From: CAYFKJ01 sp964528595
Lineage (GTDB): Bacteria > Pseudomonadota > Alphaproteobacteria > UBA2966
Assembly (NCBI GenBank): GCA_964528595.1
Contig: CAZGTM010000044.1
Location: 1 to 28,522 of the forward strand
DNA: 28,522 nt
Direction: 5' to 3'
Shown here: positions 1 to 9,587 of the stretch, in pieces
Layout of the letters: every line of letters starts with the position of its first letter
How positions within the stretch are numbered: the first letter of the stretch is position 1
The notes under the pieces: generated by a model
What the model saw: the letters and a program-made list of their open reading frames with translations, nothing else
Told to the model about the DNA's origin: nothing
Database searches by the model: none
Translations under genes and position numbers: made by a program

Positions 1-399
1 GCGGAAACACTGCGCAACGGCTGGCTGCACACGGGCGATATCGGGCATCTCGACGAAGGCCGCTATCTCTACATCACCGATCGCCTCAAAGACATGATCA
101 TAAAAGGCGGGACGAACATCTACCCGCGGGAAATCGAGGAAATTCTGCACCGCCACCCCGCCGTCGCCGAGGCGACGGTTTTTGGCATTCCCGATACGGA
201 GTGGGGCGAAAAAATCGCGGCGGCCATCGTATTACGGCCGGACGCAACACTTGATGCCGGAGAGATTATCGACTGGTGCAACTCATCGATCGCGTCCTTC
301 AAATTGCCGTCGGACGTGCATTTTGTTCCCGAACTCATCAAAAGCAGTTACGGCAAGGTCCTCAAACGCGAAATGAAGGCGTCCCTCTATCCGCAATGA
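1..399 (+). CDS. acyl-CoA synthetase (AMP-binding family), C-terminal part, truncated by the window edge
   Basis: The frame is open from base 1 and ends at TGA 397–399, so only the last ~132 residues are visible. They form the C-terminal end of an adenylate-forming acyl-CoA synthetase. Visible motifs are the TGD motif (GWLHTGDIG), the hinge DRLKDMIIKGG, the following NIYPREIEE segment, and the terminal SYGKVLKRE, whose Lys is the conserved adenylation lysine of this superfamily. Enzymes of this family activate a carboxylic acid with ATP and load it onto CoA in the cytoplasm. The substrate-selecting N-terminal domain is outside the window, so the substrate cannot be inferred. The gene lies 68 bp upstream of fliG with no functional link apparent. 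Confidence 0.9.
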   Translation, partial: AETLRNGWLHTGDIGHLDEGRYLYITDRLKDMIIKGGTNIYPREIEEILHRHPAVAEATVFGIPDTEWGEKIAAAIVLRPDATLDAGEIIDWCNSSIASFKLPSDVHFVPELIKSSYGKVLKREMKASLYPQ

Positions 400-467
400 C
401 CGCAAATTTGTATCGCAATGGAATTTATTGCGCGGATACGCTATCGTTAGGGGCTCCTTGAGGCTTC

Positions 468-1520
468 ATGCGCCTCTTTGGAAGCAAGCGGAATCGGGGG
501 ATTGTGGCAGGCAAGGACGATCTAAAGGGTGTATCCGGCCCGCAGAAGGCCGCGATCATGATGCTTGCCATCGGCGAGGAACGCTCCGCTCGTTTGTTTT
601 CGATGATGGACGAGGAGGAGATCAAGGAACTTTCCCAGGCCATGGTGAACCTCGGCACCATCGAATCCGGTATCGTCGAACGCCTTTTCATGGAATTCGC
701 CAACAAGATCTCGGGCACAGGCTCCCTGGTCGGTTCCTACCAGAGCACCGAGCGGTTGCTCAGCAAGACCCTGGGCAAGGAGCAGGTCGACACCATCATG
801 GAGGAAATCCGGGGTCCGGCCGGCCGCACCATGTGGGACAAGCTGGGCAACGTGAACGAAGGGGTGCTGGCCAGCTACCTGAAGAATGAATATCCCCAGA
901 CCGTCGCCGTGGTGCTGGGCAAACTGAAGCCCGAGCACGCCGCGGCGGTGTTGATCGAATTACCGGACGATTTCTCGTCCGAGGTCATCATGCGCATGCT
1001 CTCCATGGAGGTCGTGCGCAAGGAAATCCTCGAAGGCGTCGAACAGACCCTGCGCACCGAGTTCATGAACAACCTGGCGCGGACCAACCGGCGCGACAGC
1101 CACGAGGTCATGGCCGACATCTTCAACAGCTTCGACCGCGCCTCGGAAGAGCGCTTCATGACGTCGCTGGAGGAGCGCAGCCGCGATTCGGCGGAGAAGA
1201 TCCGCTCGCTGATGTTCACCTTCGACGATCTCTCGAAGCTCGATCCCAACGGCGTGCAGACCCTGCTGCGCCATATCGAGAAGGCCAAGCTGGCCCTGGC
1301 TCTGAAGGGCGCCAACGAGGAAATCAAGGACATGTTCTTCAGCAACATGTCGGAACGCCAGGGCAAGATCCTGCGCGAGGACATGGACAACATGGGTCCG
1401 GTCCGCCTGAGTGAGGTGGACGAGGCCCAGATGGAAATGGTCCTCAAAGCCAAGGACCTGGCCAACAGCGGCGAAATCGTCATTGCCGAAGGCGGCGGCG
1501 AGGACGAACTGGTTTACTGA
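468..1520 (+). CDS. fliG: flagellar motor switch protein FliG
   Basis: The 350-residue product is full length for FliG, the rotor protein that couples the MS ring (FliF) to FliM/FliN and meets the stator. The N-terminal region (about 20–110) contains the GPQKAAIMMLAIG segment. The middle-domain EHPQ motif appears as EYPQ at residues 141–144. The C-terminal torque domain shows MFTFDDL, LALALKGA and GPVRLSEVDEAQ. The basic/acidic pattern RHIEKAK in the torque helix looks like the alphaproteobacterial form rather than that of E. coli. GAGG at 460–463 precedes the ATG. The odd point is context: fliG normally sits with fliF, fliH and fliN, but here the neighbours are an acyl-CoA synthetase and a sulfotransferase. 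It may be the only copy, displaced, or a second paralogue. The family call is firm. Confidence 0.96.
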   Translation: MRLFGSKRNRGIVAGKDDLKGVSGPQKAAIMMLAIGEERSARLFSMMDEEEIKELSQAMVNLGTIESGIVERLFMEFANKISGTGSLVGSYQSTERLLSKTLGKEQVDTIMEEIRGPAGRTMWDKLGNVNEGVLASYLKNEYPQTVAVVLGKLKPEHAAAVLIELPDDFSSEVIMRMLSMEVVRKEILEGVEQTLRTEFMNNLARTNRRDSHEVMADIFNSFDRASEERFMTSLEERSRDSAEKIRSLMFTFDDLSKLDPNGVQTLLRHIEKAKLALALKGANEEIKDMFFSNMSERQGKILREDMDNMGPVRLSEVDEAQMEMVLKAKDLANSGEIVIAEGGGEDELVY

Positions 1521-1536
1521 CCGGCAGACGTGACCG

Positions 1537-2457
1537 CTACGCTATTTCGTGTTGGTCTTGATAGAACAATTCGAACACCGGCGAGAAGCATTCGAGGATC
1601 ATCGATGTTTCCTCTTTGCTTAGTATCTGCTTGCTGCGGCCGACTAAGCCTTTGTTGAAAAACCTTTGCCCGTGTCCATAGGCGCTCATGCGGGATTTTC
1701 GGAAAAATTCGGATCCCTCGGCATGATCATCCCCGTGGGATGGATTGGCGGGCGTACCTTGGGCCGAGATCAAGGCATCTTCCGCGCTGCGTAGACGATT
1801 GAATGCACAGGATTCATAGATGGTCATCAGGTCTTCGTCGCTCTTCGGGGTCGAGAAGTAGAGTGATAGACGGGTCATCGTTTCGAGCGGCTTCAGGTGA
1901 ATGTCTTCGTAGCGCATAATCAGCGCTCTATGATTTTCAGCCGTATGCATCCAATTGATCGAGTGTTGTACGAGATTTGTTGTGGCCAAATTCGGCGCGA
2001 TTTCCCTGATGTCACCTTGCTTGTCGCAAAATAGGCGGACGAAGTCGTGGAAGCGTTTGAGCCGGTCCTGCTCTGACACGCACCACCAGACCTGACCTTC
2101 CGCCAGCGTCATAAAGTCGAAGACAGAGCAGACGATGTCGAGGGGGTTGCGGATGACGTAAACCACGCCCGCCGTCTCGGCCGCGTGCTCCTGGTCCAGG
2201 TAGTTGAAGGAGAAATCTGCGTCCAGGATCCGCCGGCCGTAATCGCTGTGTGTCTTGAAGATGGCGGTTTCGCCGCCCAGTTCCTTGCTCGAAATCAATC
2301 TGGGTGGATGAATAGGATCATGCAGGTCGGGGATATAGCGTGCGATCTGCATATTGTTGTATTCGGCCTCGTTCCCCCAGAGCAAATTACCGATGAGCAT
2401 CCGGGCCCAGGTGTTTCCGGCCCTTGGGTAGGAGGCGAGCCACACCACCCGCGTCAC
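1537..2457 (-). CDS. sulfotransferase domain protein (PAPS-dependent)
   Basis: The 306-residue product has the two signatures of PAPS-dependent sulfotransferases. The 5'-phosphosulfate loop is YPRAGNTW at residues 10–17, near the N-terminus as usual. The 3'-phosphate motif is IRNPLDIVCSVFDF, with Arg103 and Ser111. Enzymes of this family move sulfuryl groups from PAPS to hydroxyls or amines of carbohydrates, lipids or small molecules; the acceptor cannot be read from sequence. The start is GTG at 2457 preceded by AAGGAG with a 9-base gap. There is no signal peptide, so it is probably cytoplasmic. It converges on fliG with a 16-bp gap. Base composition is lower in GC than neighbours (26 of 60 G+C at 1921–1980), suggesting transfer. 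A role in decorating surface polysaccharide is only a guess. Confidence 0.87.
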   Translation of the reverse strand: MTRVVWLASYPRAGNTWARMLIGNLLWGNEAEYNNMQIARYIPDLHDPIHPPRLISSKELGGETAIFKTHSDYGRRILDADFSFNYLDQEHAAETAGVVYVIRNPLDIVCSVFDFMTLAEGQVWWCVSEQDRLKRFHDFVRLFCDKQGDIREIAPNLATTNLVQHSINWMHTAENHRALIMRYEDIHLKPLETMTRLSLYFSTPKSDEDLMTIYESCAFNRLRSAEDALISAQGTPANPSHGDDHAEGSEFFRKSRMSAYGHGQRFFNKGLVGRSKQILSKEETSMILECFSPVFELFYQDQHEIA

Positions 2458-2741
2458 TGGGCCGCTCTCCTTGTGTCACTGTTCTCGTCGTCCGCTGGAA
2501 ACGCGGATAACAGTCGTTCGATCTCAACTCCATGCATCGATCGCCCCCCAAGGTGCGGGCAAAATCCTACACAAACTTTGGTGGGTAAGCGAATCCGCTG
2601 CGACGAGGGGAACCGGTGCGGGACGAGTTGGAGGATTCCGCTGGATCGTTTACGGCCAACCGAAATTAAGTGTACGTTTCCCTGGTGTAATCACTTCGTG
2701 GCAGCCGGACTTCCCCGCACCCAACCGGTTATTATTGCGGC

Positions 2742-3788
2742 ATGAACCTCTTCTCCCAGCTTCCGCTTTCGGTCAACGTTTTGGCCTTTTCGGCACTTGC
2801 CGCCGCCATCTGGATCGCCGGCACGCGCCTGTCCCATCTTGCCGATGCCATCGGAGAGATCACCGGCGTCGGTCACGCTGTTATGGGGCTGCTGTTTCTC
2901 GCCGGCATCACCGAACTGCCGGAACTAGTCACCACCGCCACCGCCGCCTTGAAGGGCAATGCCGTTCTTGCCCTCAACAACATGCTGGGCGGCATACCCA
3001 TGCAGACGGCGATTTTGGTGGTGGCCGACATGGCCGCCGTGGGCGTGATCCTGACGTCATCGCCGCGCAAGCTGACGCCGGTCCTGGAAGGGGCATTACT
3101 GGCGTTGTTGCTGTTGGCCATGTTCGCCATTGTCTCGGTGGGGGATATCAGCCTGGTCGATGGATTGGGCCTCGGCGTCACGGTGCTGGCGGGCTTGTAT
3201 CTGTTGTTTATTTACGCCCTCAACCGATATGACCGGGATCACGCCTGGCGGCCAGTGGAGGCGGTCGAGCTCACCGCGGATGAACCGCCGCCCAATCTAA
3301 ACCCAATGCGTGACCGGTCACTTCGCGAGTTGATCCTACAAACCTGCGGCGCGGCAGCGGTCATTCTGGTGTGCGGTATATTGCTGGTGGAGGTCTGCGA
3401 AACCATCGCGGCGCAAAGTGCCCTCGGCGACAGCTTCATCGGCGTAACCCTTCTGGCTTCCACCACCTCTCTTCCGGAACTAAGCACGACCATCGCCGCC
3501 GTGCGCATGGGGGCCCACACCATGGCCATCGCAAACATCTTCGGCAGCAACATGTTGATGGTGTTCATTTTGCTGCCCGCCGACCTGCTCTACCGTCAGG
3601 GGGAAATCCTCGCCCAAGCCGACCCCATCTCGCGCCTGGCGTTGCTGTCGGGCATCGTCATGACGATGATCTACTTGGTCGGCCTGATGGTGCGCAACAA
3701 ACCCCGCGTCCTCGGCATGGGCATTGATTCCGTTCTGGTAATGGCCGTCTATCTGGGCAGCCTATACGCCTTCTACATCACGCGTTGA
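2742..3788 (+). CDS. sodium/calcium exchanger (CaCA) family membrane protein
   Basis: The 348-residue, very hydrophobic protein has about ten predicted membrane segments in two similar halves, as in the CaCA cation exchangers. The two alpha repeats are visible: the first at about 55–90 with GITELPEL, the second at about 237–272 with TTSLPELSTTIAA followed by IANIFGSNM. The PEL glutamates are the expected cation-binding residues. The loop between the halves (about 165–195) is charged. Members exchange Ca2+ or another cation for Na+, K+ or H+ across the inner membrane; the ion cannot be assigned. The first repeat lacks the usual GNxxGSN pattern and reads LNNMLGG. The ATG at 2742 has no clear Shine–Dalgarno sequence, so the start is less certain than the family. 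Confidence 0.86.
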   Translation: MNLFSQLPLSVNVLAFSALAAAIWIAGTRLSHLADAIGEITGVGHAVMGLLFLAGITELPELVTTATAALKGNAVLALNNMLGGIPMQTAILVVADMAAVGVILTSSPRKLTPVLEGALLALLLLAMFAIVSVGDISLVDGLGLGVTVLAGLYLLFIYALNRYDRDHAWRPVEAVELTADEPPPNLNPMRDRSLRELILQTCGAAAVILVCGILLVEVCETIAAQSALGDSFIGVTLLASTTSLPELSTTIAAVRMGAHTMAIANIFGSNMLMVFILLPADLLYRQGEILAQADPISRLALLSGIVMTMIYLVGLMVRNKPRVLGMGIDSVLVMAVYLGSLYAFYITR

Positions 3789-3898
3789 TCGGTCGGCTTT
3801 CCGATTCTGGCTAACTTCGGACTTGGACCCGCCTTCCGATCAGTACCGAAATCAGACTAAGGACGGACATTGCGGACGAAGAAAATCGGCTGCGTCCG

Positions 3899-4825
3899 CT
3901 ACTCCGGCACCAATAGTTTGATCCGCGCCGGCGCGATCGAAAACGTCACGGGCACCGAGCCGTAGCGGTCGCCGTCGAGCTGCACGGGATAGCCCGCCGG
4001 GGAGAGGATTTTAACCTCGCGCACCGCCCTGGTGATCTTGTCGGGCACCTGCGGGATGCGGCCCAGCGCAAAGGCAATGCCGTAGCGCAGCAAATTCCAG
4101 CGCCCGTGGCTTAGGGCCGCCAGCACATGCAGCGTGCCGTCATCAACGCGGGCCTCGGGCACCACGACGTGCGGGCCGCCGAAGCGGGAGACGTTTGTCA
4201 TGACGATGGTCGATCCGGTGACGGGCTCGCCGTCCAGTTCGGCCTCGAAGGAAACGCCGCCGTCGCGCACCAGGGCGATGATCAGCGAGAGGATATAGGC
4301 GCCCCAGCCGAAGACGCGCTTGATCCGCGGATTGAGGTACTTTACCGCCGCCGAATCGAGCCCGACGCCGGCTGTGATCAGGAACGTGCGCTCGCCCGCC
4401 AAACCGACCGTGGCCTCGGTCACCCGCCCCGCAGAGATGGTTTCCGCCATGGCTTCGGCCTCCTGTTTCAGACCGATGTCGAGGGCCAGCACGTTGACGG
4501 TACCGAAGGGGATGGTGGCGAAGGCCGGGCCGGCATAGACGCCGTTTTCGGCCTCGGCGTCACCGGCCGAACCGGTGCCTGTGCACGTCATGCCCTGGAT
4601 GACTTCATTGATGGTGCCGTCGCCGCCGGCGGCGACGACGGCATCATACCGGCTGTCGGCGACGGCCTGACGGCTGAAACGCTCGGCGTCGCCGGGACCT
4701 TGCGTCACCCGCACCTCGACGACGCAGTTTCGATCTTTCAGGGCCTCCAAGGTACGGCCGAACAGTTTTTTGCGCCGGCGGCCGGCGATGGGATTGAAGA
4801 CGATCAGGATACGCCGGGCGGTCAA
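3899..4825 (-). CDS. diacylglycerol kinase family lipid kinase (YegS/DagK type)
   Basis: The 308-residue protein belongs to the lipid kinase family with the DAGK catalytic domain. The N-terminus shows ILIVFNPIAG, followed by the nucleotide-binding motif GGDGTINEV at 67–74. A later segment, IPFGTVNVLALDIG, corresponds to the conserved P-G-T-x-N-x-x-A region. The C-terminal half carries the DDGTLHV and LDGD elements of the beta-sandwich domain. Such enzymes phosphorylate diacylglycerol, phosphatidylglycerol, sphingoid or related lipids with ATP at the membrane. Its ATG overlaps the stop of the molybdopterin oxidoreductase gene by four bases (4822–4825), so the two are translationally coupled. 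The lipid substrate is unknown, and no link between the two activities is evident. Confidence 0.9.
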   Translation of the reverse strand: MTARRILIVFNPIAGRRRKKLFGRTLEALKDRNCVVEVRVTQGPGDAERFSRQAVADSRYDAVVAAGGDGTINEVIQGMTCTGTGSAGDAEAENGVYAGPAFATIPFGTVNVLALDIGLKQEAEAMAETISAGRVTEATVGLAGERTFLITAGVGLDSAAVKYLNPRIKRVFGWGAYILSLIIALVRDGGVSFEAELDGEPVTGSTIVMTNVSRFGGPHVVVPEARVDDGTLHVLAALSHGRWNLLRYGIAFALGRIPQVPDKITRAVREVKILSPAGYPVQLDGDRYGSVPVTFSIAPARIKLLVPE

Positions 4826-6882
4826 GCCGGGCGCACCCAGACGGCCGTATCGTGAAACACCGCGCCGCCCGCCGGGGCGGCGGCCTCGGCGCTGACCAGC
4901 ATGTTGATGCCAACGCCGCCCTCGTGCGATTTCAGGCCCCAGACACCCTCCGCGATCACCACGCCCTGCTGCACGCCCTCGAACAGCTTGGCATGCAGGG
5001 ACATTTCACCCAAATCGTTGCCCAGCCTTACACCGCCGCCTTCGCCGATATTGTGGGCGCGGGCGTCGTCGGGGTGGATCAGCAGCGACGGCCGATCCTC
5101 CTTCTTCACCGAGGTCGGCGTGTTGTTGAAGGTGGAATTGAGGAAATTGCGCGCCGGCGGCGTCACCAGCCGGAACGGCCGTTCATTGTCCGTGCCGTCC
5201 GTGGCCGCCCAGTGATCCGGTAGATCGGGCAGTTCGTGGCCACGCGGCCCCATCGCCTCCCAGTCGGGCTTGAAGCGGAACTTGCCGTCGGGCCAGCCGA
5301 AGCCATTGGCGAAATGCTGGGTCTCGAAATCGCCGATGCAGTCGTGCCAGTGGGCGGCATCCAGGGTTTCGAGAGCAGGCCAACCCGAGACCTTGAGCAT
5401 CTCGTCGATGATCTCGCGTTCACTCATATGGAAGCCGCGATGCTCCGCGCCCAGGCGTTTGGCCAGCTCGCAGATCACGAAATGGTTGGCCCGCGACTGA
5501 CCGACCGGCTCGATGATCTTGAGGCCGGGAATGATGTGGGAGTGGCCGCCGCCCTGATAAATGTCGTCATGCTCGACAAAGGTCGTGGCGGGAAGAACGA
5601 TATCGGCCATGACAGCGGTTTCGGTCATGAACTGTTCGTGCACGCAGACGAACAGGTCCTCACGGGCGAAGCCCTTGTGCACCAAAGCCTGTTCGGGCGA
5701 GATCACCATGGGATTGGTGTTCTGGATCAGCAGCGCGGTAACCGGGGGCCCGTCGCCCAAATCCGTTTTGTCGCCCGTCAGAATGGGCCCGATGCGGGAC
5801 TGGTCGAGCCAGCGCACGCCGGGCCGCTGGACGTCGAGACCCTCGATCAGCGTCTTGTCCCAGCCGTAGATGCCGCTGTTGCTGTAAAAAATTCCGGCGC
5901 TCGGCGTCAGCCACTTGCCGGTCACGGCGGGCAGGCAACTCACGGCATGGACGTTCACGGCGCCGTTGCGCGAGCGCGAAAAGCCGTAGCCCATGCGGAT
6001 GTAGGCGCGTTCCGTTTCGCAATACTGCTTAGCGAAGGCCTCGATCTCCGCAACTGACAGGCCGGTGATTTCCGCCGCCCACGCCGGGCCGCGGCTTTCC
6101 AGATGCGCCTCCAGTTCCGCCGGTACGTCGGTGTATTGGGCCATGTAGTCGCGGTCGGCATGACCGTCGCGGAATGCCACGTGCATCACAGCGCAGGCCA
6201 GTGCCCCGTCGGTGCCCGGCTTTAGGCAAAGATGCGTGTCCGCGGTTTCCGCCGTCGGATTGCGGTAGGGATCGACAACGACGACTTTGGCGCCCCGGTT
6301 CTTGCGCGCCTTGGCGACGTGGGTCATGACGTTGACCTGGGTCGAAACGGCGTTGGAACCCCAGATCACGATCAGGTCGGCCTCCGCCATCTCACGCGGA
6401 TCGGGGCCCGATTTGCGTCCCGTCCCGGCCATCCAGCCCGCGTCGACCAGGGCGGTGCAGACGGTCGAGAATTGGTTCGAGTAGCCCATGGCGTGGCGCA
6501 GGCGCTGGATGCCGTCGCGTTGCACCAGGCCCATGGTGCCGGCGTAGAAATGCGGCCAAACGGCCTCCGGTCCGTGCGTCGCTGCCGCCTGCCGGAAAGC
6601 CTCGGCAACGGCGTCCAAGGCCTCGTCCCAGGAAATCTCCTCGAACTGGCCGCTGCCCTTGGGACCGCTGCGCCTCAAGGGCGCGGTCAGACGTTCCGGA
6701 TGGTGCGTCCGTTCGGCATACCGCGCCACCTTCGCGCAGACCACGCCTGCCGTGTAGGTGTTGTCCTCGGCGCCGTGCACCCGGCCGATGGTGTTGGCGT
6801 CGATCTTCTCGACGGCCAGCGCGCAGGTCGACGGACAGTCGTGCGGACAGGCGGAGTAGGCGGTTTCGCTTTGAGACGTCAC
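4822..6882 (-). CDS. molybdopterin-dependent oxidoreductase (DMSO reductase/formate dehydrogenase superfamily)
   Basis: The 686-residue protein has the domain order of the bis-MGD oxidoreductases. A 4Fe–4S motif lies at the N-terminus with Cys12, Cys16, Cys20 and Cys49 (CPHDCPSTC, then GVVC). It is followed by ISWDEAL, the molybdopterin domain with VIWGSN and VVVDPY, the segment NTNPMV, and a C-terminal molydopterin-dinucleotide-binding domain ending near 680. Cys142 sits close to where the molybdenum ligand falls in formate dehydrogenases and is my candidate for it. There is no twin-arginine signal, so the enzyme should be cytoplasmic. The start is GTG at 6882 with an upstream GGAAAG. No electron-transfer subunit gene adjoins it; the only partner is the coupled lipid kinase. 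The substrate is unknown. Confidence 0.88.
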   Translation of the reverse strand: MTSQSETAYSACPHDCPSTCALAVEKIDANTIGRVHGAEDNTYTAGVVCAKVARYAERTHHPERLTAPLRRSGPKGSGQFEEISWDEALDAVAEAFRQAAATHGPEAVWPHFYAGTMGLVQRDGIQRLRHAMGYSNQFSTVCTALVDAGWMAGTGRKSGPDPREMAEADLIVIWGSNAVSTQVNVMTHVAKARKNRGAKVVVVDPYRNPTAETADTHLCLKPGTDGALACAVMHVAFRDGHADRDYMAQYTDVPAELEAHLESRGPAWAAEITGLSVAEIEAFAKQYCETERAYIRMGYGFSRSRNGAVNVHAVSCLPAVTGKWLTPSAGIFYSNSGIYGWDKTLIEGLDVQRPGVRWLDQSRIGPILTGDKTDLGDGPPVTALLIQNTNPMVISPEQALVHKGFAREDLFVCVHEQFMTETAVMADIVLPATTFVEHDDIYQGGGHSHIIPGLKIIEPVGQSRANHFVICELAKRLGAEHRGFHMSEREIIDEMLKVSGWPALETLDAAHWHDCIGDFETQHFANGFGWPDGKFRFKPDWEAMGPRGHELPDLPDHWAATDGTDNERPFRLVTPPARNFLNSTFNNTPTSVKKEDRPSLLIHPDDARAHNIGEGGGVRLGNDLGEMSLHAKLFEGVQQGVVIAEGVWGLKSHEGGVGINMLVSAEAAAPAGGAVFHDTAVWVRPA

Positions 6883-7026
6883 GGTTTCTGCTTTCCTGCC
6901 AATGAATTACCTCAGCGCCGGAAGACTACCCCGACGCGATGCGCAAAGCCATCCACATTGGCCCGGCCCCCGCACCATGATATGTTCCCGGCGATTGCCC
7001 AGGCTATCGCCCAAGGAACTATCTAG

Positions 7027-8823
<1,797 letters not shown>

Positions 8824-8852
8824 GCGCGACCGAACGGGGTTGATCGAGGATT

Positions 8853-9587
8853 ATGAAACCGCTTAAGGCGATCATGGCGAATTCACTGGTCCGGCGGGTC
8901 GCCTGCGCCCTCGCGGCCCTGCTGATCCGCTTCCTCCATGGCACCGGTCGATGGCGCACCCTCGGGTCGGGTCCGGTCGAAGCGATGTGGGATCAGGAAA
9001 AACCTTTCATCGTTGCGTTCTGGCACGGCCGTTTGACCATGATGCCCTACATCTGGCGACGCGGCGTCCCAATCAACATGTTGATTTCCAAGCACCGTGA
9101 CGGCGAGTTGATCGCCCGAACGATACATCACCTCGGCATCAAAACCGTTCGCGGTTCGAGTTCGAAGGACGGCGCCCAGGCGCTGCGGGCCATGGTCAAG
9201 CTGCTCAAACAGGGCGAATACGTCGGGGTGACGCCGGATGGTCCCCGTGGCCCCCGAATGCGCGCGTCGGACGGCGTCATCTCGCTCGCCCGCCTAAGCG
9301 GCGTCCCGATCTTTCCTGCGAGTTTCGGCGCCAACCGTCGGCGCATCCTCGGGTCCTGGGACCACCACGTTCTTCCCCTGCCGTTCGCCAAGGGCGTGTT
9401 CGTCTGGGGCGAAGCCATGGAGGTGCCGCGTAACGCCGATGCAGCCGAGCTCGAGGCGATACGCCGGCGTCTGGAAAATGCCATGATCGCGGTGACGGCG
9501 GAGGCCGATCGCCTGTGCGGCGTCGAGCCCATCCTGCCTGCACCGCTCGGTGATTTGACGAATGCCGGGGAAGCGTCGTTGTCATGA
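8853..9587 (+). CDS. DUF374 lysophospholipid acyltransferase-like protein (possible LpxJ-type lipid A acyltransferase)
   Basis: The 244-residue protein has the DUF374 pattern: a short N-terminal hydrophobic segment, then FWHGRLTMMPY with the HxxxxMP catalytic-type histidine, the segment GSSSKDGAQALRAM, and TPDGPRGPR. This is an acyltransferase fold related to PlsC/LPLAT. Family knowledge: the epsilonproteobacterial secondary lipid A acyltransferase LpxJ is a DUF374 protein. Placement between msbA and waaA, with a four-base overlap into waaA (ATGA at 9584–9587), makes a role in lipid A acylation likely. The ATG at 8853 follows GAGGA closely. A different acyltransferase, LpxL, lies at the end of the same operon. 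The precise acyl chain and position are unknown. Confidence 0.88.
   Translation: MKPLKAIMANSLVRRVACALAALLIRFLHGTGRWRTLGSGPVEAMWDQEKPFIVAFWHGRLTMMPYIWRRGVPINMLISKHRDGELIARTIHHLGIKTVRGSSSKDGAQALRAMVKLLKQGEYVGVTPDGPRGPRMRASDGVISLARLSGVPIFPASFGANRRRILGSWDHHVLPLPFAKGVFVWGEAMEVPRNADAAELEAIRRRLENAMIAVTAEADRLCGVEPILPAPLGDLTNAGEASLS

Noticed and set aside
419..433. A GG–ten bases–GC spacing before fliG that resembles a sigma-54 promoter.
   Set aside because: The rest of the consensus is missing (TGGAAT rather than TGGCAC, and TTGC is out of phase by two bases), so it is not supported.
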